From Bacteroidota bacterium (GTDB lineage Bacteria > Bacteroidota > Bacteroidia > Flavobacteriales > Weeksellaceae): a DNA stretch of 16,241 bases. A model generated the notes under the pieces. That model was not told where the DNA came from and did no database searches. It was given only the letters and a program-made list of their open reading frames with translations. Below, in pieces: positions 7,275-13,838 of this stretch. The stretch covers positions 1 through 16,241 of the forward strand of contig JAEZWE010000207.1 in NCBI GenBank assembly GCA_023420435.1, read 5' to 3'. Every line of letters begins with the position of its first letter. The stretch's first letter is position 1. The translations under genes and the position numbers were made by a program.

Positions 7275-7312
7275 TGTAACACCATCCAACCTTGCGTTGT
7301 CTTATCATAAGA
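7275..7312 (+). promoter_or_regulatory. Putative ECF-type, probably autoregulated promoter
   Basis: TGTAAC at 7275-7280 and TTGTC at 7297-7301 fit the general ECF pattern (AAC-type -35, GTC-type -10, spacing about 17-18). Transcription would begin about 10 bases before the ATG at 7322. No TAnnTTTG box is present here, unlike most genes in the window. A perfect 13-base palindrome, TCTTAT-C-ATAAGA (7300-7312), overlaps the -10 and start region. ECF genes commonly drive themselves, which supports the reading. Confidence 0.5.
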
Positions 7313-7321
7313 AACAGCTTT

Positions 7322-7840
7322 ATGAATCAGGAAATTTTTAAAAATTCGGTTTTTTCTCTGAAAGACGAGATGTTCCGTTTTGCAAAAAGTTTTTTGATAA
7401 GCAGTGATGAAGCCCAGGATTTGGTTCAGGATATGATGCTGAAATTCTGGCAGAAAAAAGAAGAATTACAGGCATTAAGCAATATCAAATCTTATGTTTT
7501 AAAATCAGTAAGAAATGAATGTTTAAACCGCCTGAAACATGATAAAGTAAAAATGGGTTTCGCTGATTTACAAGTTTTTCGGGAAGAACATTATCAGCAA
7601 GATCACAACAATTTGAAGGAAGAAATTTTAAAATTCATTAATGAACTTCCTGGAAAACAAAAGGCGGTGATTCACCTAAAAGATGTAGAAGAATACGAAA
7701 TGAAAGAAATTTCCGAAATTCTTGAAATGGAAGAAAATGCAGTAAGAATCAACCTAATGCGGGCAAGGCAAAAAGTAAAAGAGAAAATTACACAATTAAT
7801 GCATTATGAACAGCGACAAATCTCAGGAGAAATACCATGA
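7322..7840 (+). CDS. ECF-subfamily RNA polymerase sigma factor
   Basis: Sigma-70 family regulator of 172 residues with only regions 2 and 4, as in ECF sigma factors. Region 2 spans about residues 15-72: FRFAKSFLISSDEAQDLVQDMMLKFW binds core polymerase and the -10, then NIKSYVLKSVRNECLNRLK. Region 4 spans about 99-157: INELPGKQKAVIHLKDVEEYEMKEISEIL followed by the helix EENAVRINLMRARQKVKEKI that reads the -35. The ATG at 7322 was chosen over an in-frame TTG at 7292 that lies inside the presumed promoter and adds no conserved residues. The 3' end overlaps the next gene by 35 bases, which implies coupled translation with its likely anti-sigma. The inducing signal is unknown. Confidence 0.93.
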   Translation: MNQEIFKNSVFSLKDEMFRFAKSFLISSDEAQDLVQDMMLKFWQKKEELQALSNIKSYVLKSVRNECLNRLKHDKVKMGFADLQVFREEHYQQDHNNLKEEILKFINELPGKQKAVIHLKDVEEYEMKEISEILEMEENAVRINLMRARQKVKEKITQLMHYEQRQISGEIP

Positions 7841-8438
7841 AATTGTAAAAAACCTGAAATCCGAAAAAATGGATTGGGATTTTGAAGATTTTATGCAAAA
7901 AACGGAAGAAAAAACTTCCGAAAATTCGTCAATAAAAGCTAAAAACTACACTTTGTTTTTGGTTGCCGCTTCTCTAATTTTGATTTTTGGAATTGGATAT
8001 TTCTTCATCAACAATAATAAAAATAATGCAGATGATACTTTCGTGAAAAATGAAATTCTGAAACAAAAAAATGATTTTGCTGAGGAAAATACTTTCATCG
8101 AAAAAGAGGAAATAGAAAATGATTCAGTACAGGCGCAAAAAGACAGTACAAAAAATGAAGAAACTCCGATTTATCAATCCGAAGAAAAAATTATGAATAA
8201 AATTCTTTCCAAAAAAGAAAGATTAAGAAAAAAACTTCGTCCAAATTATGCGGTAAATGAAAAAAAATCTTCTGAAAATAACTATCAATCCGATTTTGTC
8301 ATCATCAACGGAAAAAAAATTGAAAATGAAAAAGAAGCCGTAGAATTGACCAAAATAGCATTAAATCTGTTTGCAAACAACCTTAATAATACACTGCAGG
8401 AAGCGCAACCTGTGGAAAACTTAACTGTAGAATTTTAA
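7806..8438 (+). CDS. Single-pass membrane protein, probable anti-sigma factor
   Basis: A 210-residue protein of no family I can name. About 47 charged N-terminal residues (cytoplasmic, with MDWDFEDFMQK) precede one strong membrane segment at 48-68 (YTLFLVAASLILIFGIGYFFI). The rest is a long, charged, low-complexity region rich in Glu, Lys, Asn and Ser, ending in a more ordered stretch (SDFVIINGKKIENEKEAVELT ...). There is no cysteine, so it cannot be a zinc-binding (ZAS) anti-sigma. The anti-sigma role is inferred from topology and from a 35-base overlap with the ECF sigma gene. The ATG at 7806 is used; the overlap argues for a fixed sigma to anti-sigma ratio. Confidence 0.65.
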   Translation: MNSDKSQEKYHEIVKNLKSEKMDWDFEDFMQKTEEKTSENSSIKAKNYTLFLVAASLILIFGIGYFFINNNKNNADDTFVKNEILKQKNDFAEENTFIEKEEIENDSVQAQKDSTKNEETPIYQSEEKIMNKILSKKERLRKKLRPNYAVNEKKSSENNYQSDFVIINGKKIENEKEAVELTKIALNLFANNLNNTLQEAQPVENLTVEF

Positions 8439-8450
8439 AAAAACAAAAAA

Positions 8451-8978
8451 ATGAAATACGTACTTACTTTACTTTTATTGGCATTTCTTTCAACAGGAAT
8501 AAAAGCCCAAAACGAAAAACTGAACCAACTTTTTGAAAAATATCAGGAAACAGAAGGCGTTACCTCGATAAAAATTGCAAAACCGATGTTCAGTATGTTA
8601 GGGAAACTTAATATTGATGATTCTGATTTGCAGCAGATTAAGCCATTTTTGTCTAAAATTAATGGATTGAAAATTTTGGTGGTTGAAAAACCTGAAAATT
8701 CAGTAGAAACAGGAAAATTGCAAAATAATCTAAAAGCACTTTCTTCGGAAATTTCCAAAGCGGTTACAAATTTGAATTATCAAGAGTTGATGACCGTAAA
8801 TTCCAAAGGAAATAAAATTAAATTTTTGGCTGCAGATACTTCCAAAGATATTTTGGACAATCTTTTACTGTCTGTTAATTCTGACGACAATACGGTTTTA
8901 ATGATGTTGGACGGAAAAATCTCCATGGATGATGTGAACAAACTCATCAATGAAGCACAAAAAGCAGATAAAAAATAA
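8451..8978 (+). CDS. DUF4252 protein, exported
   Basis: A 175-residue protein with a Sec signal peptide (MKYVLTLLLLAFLSTGIKAQ, cleavage near residue 20) and no lipobox, so probably soluble in the periplasm or secreted. The mature part matches my recollection of DUF4252: EGVTSIKIAKPMFSML near the start, LKILVVEKPEN in the middle, and LLLSVNSDDNTVLMMLDGKISMDDVNKLINEAQKAD at the end. The domain's biochemical function is unknown. It lies 12 bases after the membrane protein and 4 bases before a second DUF4252 gene with the same layout and a shared C-terminal pattern (VNS ... DGK/KGN ... DD ... K.IN ... KAD). Likely a target of the operon's own sigma factor. Confidence 0.8.
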   Translation: MKYVLTLLLLAFLSTGIKAQNEKLNQLFEKYQETEGVTSIKIAKPMFSMLGKLNIDDSDLQQIKPFLSKINGLKILVVEKPENSVETGKLQNNLKALSSEISKAVTNLNYQELMTVNSKGNKIKFLAADTSKDILDNLLLSVNSDDNTVLMMLDGKISMDDVNKLINEAQKADKK

Positions 8979-8982
8979 AAAC

Positions 8983-9507
8983 ATGAAAGCTTTCACTAAA
9001 CTAGGGATTTTCGCATTTTCTTTTTTGATTTTACAATCTTGTATTGTTTCTCAAAGTCCCCAAAACACTTTTTTTGATAATCCTTATTACGATACTAAAG
9101 ATGCGAAATTTGTAAGTGTAAATGTTCCGATGTGGATTGCAAAACCAATTATTAAAAAAGCTTTGAGAGAAGATGGAGAAAGCGAAGAAATGATCAATCT
9201 TATCCGTAAAGTAAAAGATGTAAAAATTTTAACCGTAGAAAACGGAAATAAGGAAATGTTGACTGATTTCTCCAAACAGTTGGTTAATAAAAATTTTCAA
9301 GAATGGATGACGATAAAAAAAGATGGTCAAAACATCAATTTTCAAGCAAAACAAGAAGGTGAAATCATCAAAAAACTAATGATTACCGTAAATTCCGGAA
9401 ATGAGTTGGTTTTTGTAGATGTAAAAGGAAATTTTACGGCAGATGATATTTCAAAAATCATTAATTATTCTGAGAAGGCGGATTTGAAAAAAATCGTTTC
9501 AAAATAA
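8983..9507 (+). CDS. DUF4252 lipoprotein
   Basis: A 174-residue paralogue of the preceding protein, carrying a lipoprotein signal: MKAFTKLGIFAFSFLILQSC, with the lipidated Cys at residue 20. The conserved core aligns with its neighbour: FVSVNVPMWIAKPIIKK, VKILTVENGNKEM, and KKLMITVNSGNELVFVDVKGNFTADDISKIINYSEKAD. The ATG at 8983 is chosen over the in-frame ATG at 8950, because the upstream one overlaps the previous gene and would put 11 charged residues before the signal peptide. Membrane anchoring separates it from its soluble partner, so the two probably act in one envelope process. Last gene of the ECF operon; a terminator follows. Function unknown. Confidence 0.8.
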   Translation: MKAFTKLGIFAFSFLILQSCIVSQSPQNTFFDNPYYDTKDAKFVSVNVPMWIAKPIIKKALREDGESEEMINLIRKVKDVKILTVENGNKEMLTDFSKQLVNKNFQEWMTIKKDGQNINFQAKQEGEIIKKLMITVNSGNELVFVDVKGNFTADDISKIINYSEKADLKKIVSK

Positions 9508-9520
9508 ATAAATTTGTTAA

Positions 9521-9549
9521 AAAAAACGCTTTCTTTTGAAAGCGTTTTT
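9521..9549 (+). terminator. Terminator of the ECF/DUF4252 operon
   Basis: ACGCTTTC (9526-9533) pairs perfectly with GAAAGCGT (9538-9545) around a TTTT loop. Flanking A and T runs extend the stem and give the U-tract, so it may work in both directions. Confidence 0.9.
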
Positions 9550-9604
9550 ACATTAAATTTCCGTTAAAAAGCGTTTCAAATTTTCAAAACTCATTATAAA
9601 ACAC

Positions 9605-9612
9605 TAATTTTG
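9605..9612 (+). promoter_or_regulatory. Promoter -7 box of guaB
   Basis: TAATTTTG fits TAnnTTTG and lies 14 bases before the ATG at 9627; the predicted start is near 9616. No TTG at the -33 position. Confidence 0.55.
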
Positions 9613-9626
9613 TAAAGAAAGTAAAG

Positions 9627-11087
9627 ATGTCTATTCACAACAAAATTACCGAAACAGCCATTACTTTCGATGATGTTCTGTTAATTCCTACTTATTCAGA
9701 AGTTTTACCAAATCAGGTTTCCCTAAAATCCAAACTTTCCGAGAAAATAACACTTAATGTACCTATTGTTTCTGCAGCAATGGATACTGTAACCGAAGCT
9801 GAAATGGCTATTGCTTTGGCAAGAGTTGGCGGTTTAGGTTTTATCCATAAAAATATGCCTGTTGAAGAACAAGCAGCACAGGTAAATAAAGTAAAGCGTT
9901 CCGAAAACGGAATGATTGCAGATCCTGTTACACTTTCAAAAGATTATACGCTTGCTGAAGCTAAAGAATTGATGTCCCGTTATAAAATTTCTGGACTTCC
10001 AGTAGTTGATGAAGAAAATAAACTAATTGGAATTATCACCAACCGAGATGTAAAATATCAGGAAAATTTGGAAGCGAAAGTGGAAGAATTGATGACAAAG
10101 GATAATCTAGTAACATCCGACAAAAACACCACTTTAGAAGATGCCAAAAAAATTCTTTTGAAAAACCGTGTAGAAAAACTTCCGATTGTAGATGAAGAAT
10201 TTAAATTAGTAGGTTTAATCACCATTAAAGATATAGATAACCAGTTAGAATATCCTAATGCCAACAAAGACCAAAATGGAAGATTGATTGTTGGAGCCGG
10301 AGTTGGCGTTGGTGAAGATACGATGCAGCGTGTAAAAGCTTTAGTTGATGCTGGCGTTGATATTATCGCTGTAGATTCTGCTCATGGTCATTCCAAAGGT
10401 GTTTTGGATAAAGTTCGTGAAATTCGAAATGCTTTTCCGAATTTAGATATTGTTGGCGGAAATATTGTAACTGCTGAAGCAGCAAAAGATTTGATAGAAG
10501 CTGGAGCCAATGTTTTAAAAGTTGGCGTTGGTCCAGGTTCCATATGTACCACCAGAGTTGTTGCGGGAGTTGGTGTTCCACAACTTTCTGCAATTTATAA
10601 TGTTTTTGAATATGCAAAATCTAAAAACGTTGCCGTAATTGCTGATGGTGGAATTAAACTTTCCGGAGACATTGTGAAAGCTATTGCAAGTGGAGCTGGA
10701 GCCGTAATGTTGGGTTCACTTTTAGCCGGAACTGATGAAGCTCCTGGTGATGAAATTATTTTCCAGGGAAGAAAATTCAAATCCTATCAAGGAATGGGAA
10801 GTTTAGCAGCCATGAAACGTGGAGGAAAAGAACGTTATTTCCAAAGTGAAGCCAAAAAATTTGTTCCAGAAGGTATTGAAGGAAGAGTTCCACACAAAGG
10901 AAAATTGGAAGATGTTGTTTTTCAGTTAACAGGAGGAATTCGTGCAGGAATGGGTTATTGTGGAGCAAAAGATATCGAAGCGTTGCAAAATGACTCTAAA
11001 ATGGTGATGATTACAGGTTCCGGTTTGAAAGAAAGTCATCCTCATGATGTGATTATTACGCAGGAAGCACCGAATTATTCTTTATAA
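9627..11087 (+). CDS. guaB: Inosine-5'-monophosphate dehydrogenase
   Basis: Oxidises IMP to XMP with NAD+, the committed step of guanine nucleotide synthesis; cytoplasmic tetramer. The 486 residues are full length. The N-terminal barrel start (ITFDDVLLIPTYSEVLP, then PIVSAAMDTVTE) is standard. Two CBS domains are inserted at about 96-205 (SGLPVVDEENKLIGIITNRDV and KLPIVDEEFKLVGLITIKDI). The catalytic loop VGPGSICTTRVVAGVGVPQ puts the nucleophile at Cys307. ADGGIKLSGDIVKA and GSLLAGTDEAPGD bind phosphate, and GKERYFQSEAKKFVPEGIEG is the mobile flap with the catalytic Arg-Tyr pair of bacterial enzymes. Nothing unusual was seen. Transcribed alone: own promoter box, terminator 8 bases after the stop. 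Confidence 0.98.
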   Translation: MSIHNKITETAITFDDVLLIPTYSEVLPNQVSLKSKLSEKITLNVPIVSAAMDTVTEAEMAIALARVGGLGFIHKNMPVEEQAAQVNKVKRSENGMIADPVTLSKDYTLAEAKELMSRYKISGLPVVDEENKLIGIITNRDVKYQENLEAKVEELMTKDNLVTSDKNTTLEDAKKILLKNRVEKLPIVDEEFKLVGLITIKDIDNQLEYPNANKDQNGRLIVGAGVGVGEDTMQRVKALVDAGVDIIAVDSAHGHSKGVLDKVREIRNAFPNLDIVGGNIVTAEAAKDLIEAGANVLKVGVGPGSICTTRVVAGVGVPQLSAIYNVFEYAKSKNVAVIADGGIKLSGDIVKAIASGAGAVMLGSLLAGTDEAPGDEIIFQGRKFKSYQGMGSLAAMKRGGKERYFQSEAKKFVPEGIEGRVPHKGKLEDVVFQLTGGIRAGMGYCGAKDIEALQNDSKMVMITGSGLKESHPHDVIITQEAPNYSL

Positions 11088-11095
11088 AATTCTTT

Positions 11096-11123
11096 AAAAG
11101 CCGGACTAACAGTTCGGTTTTTT
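11096..11123 (+). terminator. Terminator of guaB
   Basis: CCGGACT (11101-11107) pairs with AGTTCGG (11111-11117), including one G-T wobble, around an AAC loop. An A run precedes and a T run follows. Confidence 0.88.
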
Positions 11124-11148
11124 GTTTAATATGAATTATTTTTTTTAT

Positions 11149-11156
11149 TAAATTTG
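11149..11156 (+). promoter_or_regulatory. Promoter -7 box of the LuxR-type gene
   Basis: TAAATTTG fits TAnnTTTG, 21 bases before the ATG. A TTG at 11122-11124 is 24 bases upstream, slightly longer than the usual spacing, so the -33 element is uncertain. Confidence 0.5.
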
Positions 11157-11177
11157 ATGAAAATAGAAGATTGAATC

Positions 11178-11828
11178 ATGGATTTTCCAACATTACAATT
11201 AGCTTTGGATAAGCTTTTTTCTGAATTCGATTTTGATGCTGAATATGTTAAAAATAATTTGATGACAGATAATTTTCATCGTCTTAACCTTGAAAATTAT
11301 TATGTAACCTTGCACGATTTGGAAAAACTGAAACCCATTTATATTAATGATTTGCTTAGAGATTACTATGGTTTCGAAAAAAATATTTTTTATGAAATTG
11401 ATTATTTCTACTACTTTCTAACCCTTCATCCCTCAAAATACGGATCATTATTGGAATCTTTTATGCATTTTCGAAAAGGGGGAAAAGGAGATCTTCAATT
11501 GGAGTATAAGCTGAAAAACTACAATCAGAAATTTGAAAATTTTATTGGCTGTACCCGTTCTATTTTTGTAAATCAAGAACCTGTTATGGCGGTAACGCTT
11601 ATGTCTAAAAATACGGGGTTATCAAAAGAAAATTCTAAAAACCCCACTTCTGTTTCATCCAGAGAATGGGAAATTATTAATTTATATTGTGAAGGGAAAA
11701 CGGTTAAAGAAGTTGCCGATAAACTTTATATTTCTGAATATACTGTAAAAGCCCATCTGAAAAACATTTACCGCAAACTGGATGTAAAAAATTATCGAGA
11801 ACTCTTAACTTACTTTGAACCACGTTAA
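11178..11828 (+). CDS. LuxR/NarL-type transcriptional regulator with PAS-like N-terminus
   Basis: A 216-residue DNA-binding protein. Residues 157-213 form a LuxR/NarL helix-turn-helix: SSREWEIINLYCEGKTVKEVADKL, then the recognition helix ISEYTVKAHLKNIYRKLDV. The N-terminal 150 residues have no receiver-domain phospho-Asp pattern. They look like a PAS-type sensor: IYINDLLRDYYGFEKNIFYEI, then LQLEYKLKNYNQKFENFIGCTRSIFVNQEPVMAVTLMS. Such PAS-LuxR regulators are common in Flavobacteriia and their ligands are mostly unknown. The next gene, in the same direction, has a NarL-like dyad directly upstream of its promoter, so a role as its activator is likely. ATG start; own promoter box; no terminator seen after it. 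Confidence 0.88.
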   Translation: MDFPTLQLALDKLFSEFDFDAEYVKNNLMTDNFHRLNLENYYVTLHDLEKLKPIYINDLLRDYYGFEKNIFYEIDYFYYFLTLHPSKYGSLLESFMHFRKGGKGDLQLEYKLKNYNQKFENFIGCTRSIFVNQEPVMAVTLMSKNTGLSKENSKNPTSVSSREWEIINLYCEGKTVKEVADKLYISEYTVKAHLKNIYRKLDVKNYRELLTYFEPR

Positions 11829-11831
11829 AAA

Positions 11832-11847
11832 TACCCCTAAAGTAGTA
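11832..11847 (+). promoter_or_regulatory. NarL-like 7-2-7 dyad, candidate LuxR operator
   Basis: TACCCCT, two bases, then AGTAGTA. The first heptamer matches the NarL consensus TACYYMT exactly; the second matches its inverse at 6 of 7 positions. The dyad ends one base before the TTG of the next promoter, centred about 42 bases before the predicted start, the usual place for an activator that touches polymerase. Confidence 0.5.
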
Positions 11848-11878
11848 TTGATTTTCTTTATTGTAAATTTTATTTTTG
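11848..11878 (+). promoter_or_regulatory. Promoter of the delta-60-repeat gene (TTG-N20-TAnnTTTG)
   Basis: TTG at 11848-11850 and TATTTTTG at 11871-11878, 20 bases apart, a good fit to the Bacteroidetes consensus. The predicted start near 11882 gives a leader of about 46 bases. Confidence 0.75.
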
Positions 11879-11927
11879 AACAGAGTAAAATTCAAACCTT
11901 TAATACTCTCAAAAAAAACTCCAAAAT

Positions 11928-13316
11928 ATGAAAACAAAAATCTATTTTTTAATGTGCGGGCTAATCTTCAATGCGTTTTCTGCACAATCTTTTGATACCA
12001 CTTTTGGTACTAATGGTAAATTAACTCAACCCAATTTAGGCGATTTCTATTCTGCAACGGAAGTTGCGGGTGGAAAAGTAATTGCTGCTGGATATAACAG
12101 TGAAGGTAACGCTGTAATTCTAAAATTTTTGGAAAATGGTTCTATGGACGCGACTTTTGGAATCAATGGAAAAGTGGTCATTAATCAATACACAGGTTCC
12201 GGTTCCTACGAAGAAGCAGCAATTCCTGTTGAATTATCCAACGGAAAAATTTTGGTAGGTTATGGTTATGAATTGGATAATGGTGTAGATCCTTATTATT
12301 TTGGAACTAAAATTATCAGAATGAATACAGATGGAACCATCGATGCAACATTTAGTAATCCAATGTATACAGAACCTAATATGTTATATAATTTCGTTGT
12401 TCTTCCTTCAGGAAAAATACTTGCAGTAGGAGATAACTTTTTGAGAAGATTTAATGCAGATGGAAGCTTGGATACTACCTATGGAACTGGTGGAACAAGA
12501 GCAATTGCTTTTGATTTTGAAAGTAAAATTTTGCAAACTGGTTCAATGATTTTTTTGTGGGATTATACAAACAATAGAATTGTAAAGTTAGCTAACGAAG
12601 AGTCAACATCACCAGTTTTTTATACCCCTTCCGGAATTCTTATCGAAGATTTTGAAATAAAAAATAACAATATTTATATTATTGGTAGTAATTCCAAGAT
12701 TATAAAATTGGATATTAATTTGAATCCTGTAACCTCTTATGGCGTTAATGGTACAGCTGATTTATCTACAGCAAATATTACTACTTTTTGGGATTTTGAA
12801 ATTCAACCGGGAGGAAGCATTTTGTTTTTCAACATGGAATCTGATGGAACCACTTTTACAAGAAAAATTTCCAGAGTAAATCCAATGGGTGCTTTAGATA
12901 CAACTTTTGGGTCAGCAGGATATTTTTCGTATCCATTTACTGATGCTGGTTATGGAGAATATGATGGACAAATTTTATTGAACAATTTTAATGGAAAATT
13001 ATATATTGCAGATTTGCAAGAAGATCCAGGTGATAATGTTATTTTAACGAGATTAAATCTTGCTGCAGAAGCCAGTTTAGGAATTACAGAAAGCAATCCA
13101 GTAGAATCAAATTTCGCAATGGAAAATCCTGTAAAAGATTTCATTAAAACGTCAAACAGTTTAAATAACATCGTTATTTACTCGGTATCAGGAGCAATGG
13201 TGAAATTGTTAAGAAATACAAATGAATCGGTTTCGGATTTAAAGCCCGGAGTTTATATCTTAACAGGAACAGACAAGGCAGGGAAGAAAGTGAGTCAGAA
13301 GTTTATCAAAAAATAA
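11928..13316 (+). CDS. Secreted delta-60-repeat protein with T9SS type A sorting domain
   Basis: A 462-residue exported protein. The signal peptide spans residues 1-20 (MKTKIYFLMCGLIFNAFSAQ). The mature part contains delta-60-type repeats, each near a turn of the form xLDTTFGxxG: SFDTTFGTNGK at 21-31, SMDATFGINGK, TIDATFSN, SLDTTYGTGG and ALDTTFGSAG, alternating with strands such as GGKVIAAGY, NGKILVGYG and SGKILAVGD, so probably a beta-propeller-like fold. The last 65 residues (NPVKDFIKTSNSLNNIVIYSVSGAMVK ... GVYILTGTDKAGKKVSQKFIKK) are a type A sorting signal, which sends proteins through the type IX system to the surface or outside. No catalytic motif seen. Probably activated by the LuxR-type protein encoded upstream. 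Confidence 0.88.
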   Translation: MKTKIYFLMCGLIFNAFSAQSFDTTFGTNGKLTQPNLGDFYSATEVAGGKVIAAGYNSEGNAVILKFLENGSMDATFGINGKVVINQYTGSGSYEEAAIPVELSNGKILVGYGYELDNGVDPYYFGTKIIRMNTDGTIDATFSNPMYTEPNMLYNFVVLPSGKILAVGDNFLRRFNADGSLDTTYGTGGTRAIAFDFESKILQTGSMIFLWDYTNNRIVKLANEESTSPVFYTPSGILIEDFEIKNNNIYIIGSNSKIIKLDINLNPVTSYGVNGTADLSTANITTFWDFEIQPGGSILFFNMESDGTTFTRKISRVNPMGALDTTFGSAGYFSYPFTDAGYGEYDGQILLNNFNGKLYIADLQEDPGDNVILTRLNLAAEASLGITESNPVESNFAMENPVKDFIKTSNSLNNIVIYSVSGAMVKLLRNTNESVSDLKPGVYILTGTDKAGKKVSQKFIKK

Positions 13317-13332
13317 AAAAATCCACACTTAT

Positions 13333-13359
13333 AAAAGCGGCTTATGGCCGCTTTTTTTA
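13333..13359 (+). terminator. Terminator of the delta-60-repeat gene
   Basis: AAAAGCGGC (13333-13341) pairs perfectly with GCCGCTTTT (13347-13355) around a TTATG loop, with a T run after it. The next promoter box begins three bases later. Confidence 0.92.
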
Positions 13360-13361
13360 AT

Positions 13362-13369
13362 TATTTTTG
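13362..13369 (+). promoter_or_regulatory. Promoter -7 box of the small lipoprotein gene
   Basis: TATTTTTG fits TAnnTTTG, 14 bases before the GTG start. It directly follows the terminator T run, so the -33 region lies inside the terminator stem. Confidence 0.5.
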
Positions 13370-13383
13370 TCAAAACTTTAGAT

Positions 13384-13815
13384 GTGAAAAAAATAATTCC
13401 AATTGCTTTAGCAGGACTTTTTAGCCTATTTTCCTGTGCTACGTATGAAGGTTCTTCAACAAGAACCAGAACAGCTCAGGAAATTGAAATGGAAGAATTT
13501 AATATGTTGATGAAAAAAGATTCGCTGGATAAGCAAAATAATGCCGCTGAATCTTTAGATATTCTTTTAAATGGAAGTCCAAACGACAGTCGAATCTCTT
13601 TGATTGTTAACAACAACACCAATTGTAATATTATTTTGAGGCTTTCTGGATCAAAAATTTACAATTTACCTATTATCAAAAATCGGAAAAATTTTATTGT
13701 GGTAGAGAAAGGAACTTATGCTTTAGGTGCAAATTTGTGCAATTCAAAATATGCATCTAATAAGTTTTTTGATGACAGTCTTACGCTTACTTTGTTTGAA
13801 AACAGCAAAAAATAG
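13384..13815 (+). CDS. Small lipoprotein of unknown function
   Basis: A 143-residue protein whose N-terminus, MKKIIPIALAGLFSLFSC, is a lipoprotein signal with the Cys at residue 18. A charged linker follows, rich in Glu, Met, Lys and Asn. A compact C-terminal domain starts near residue 70 (SRISLIVNNNTNCNIILRLSGSKIYNLPI ... NFIVVEKGTYALGANLCNSKYAS). Two Cys in that domain (TNCNI and ANLCNS) could form a disulfide outside the cytoplasm. It resembles small Weeksellaceae lipoproteins annotated DUF6759, but that is from memory and uncertain. The start is GTG at 13384: it places the signal peptide exactly, and the overlapping ATG at 13382 is followed at once by a stop. Convergent with the DUF4407 gene 23 bases away. 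Confidence 0.78.
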   Translation: MKKIIPIALAGLFSLFSCATYEGSSTRTRTAQEIEMEEFNMLMKKDSLDKQNNAAESLDILLNGSPNDSRISLIVNNNTNCNIILRLSGSKIYNLPIIKNRKNFIVVEKGTYALGANLCNSKYASNKFFDDSLTLTLFENSKK

Positions 13816-13838
13816 TTTTTGAAATTGAAAGTAATTTT

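Noticed and set aside
8950..8982. Upstream ATG for the second DUF4252 protein
   Set aside because: It would put 11 charged residues before a clean lipoprotein signal peptide and overlap the previous gene; the ATG at 8983 fits better.
10363..10617. Long antisense open frames within guaB
   Set aside because: Low-complexity Gln/Leu/His-rich translations opposite a clear enzyme; shadows of guaB codon use.
11928..13316. Phage tail or adhesin reading of the delta-60-repeat protein
   Set aside because: No phage neighbours; the signal peptide and T9SS sorting domain point to a host secreted protein.
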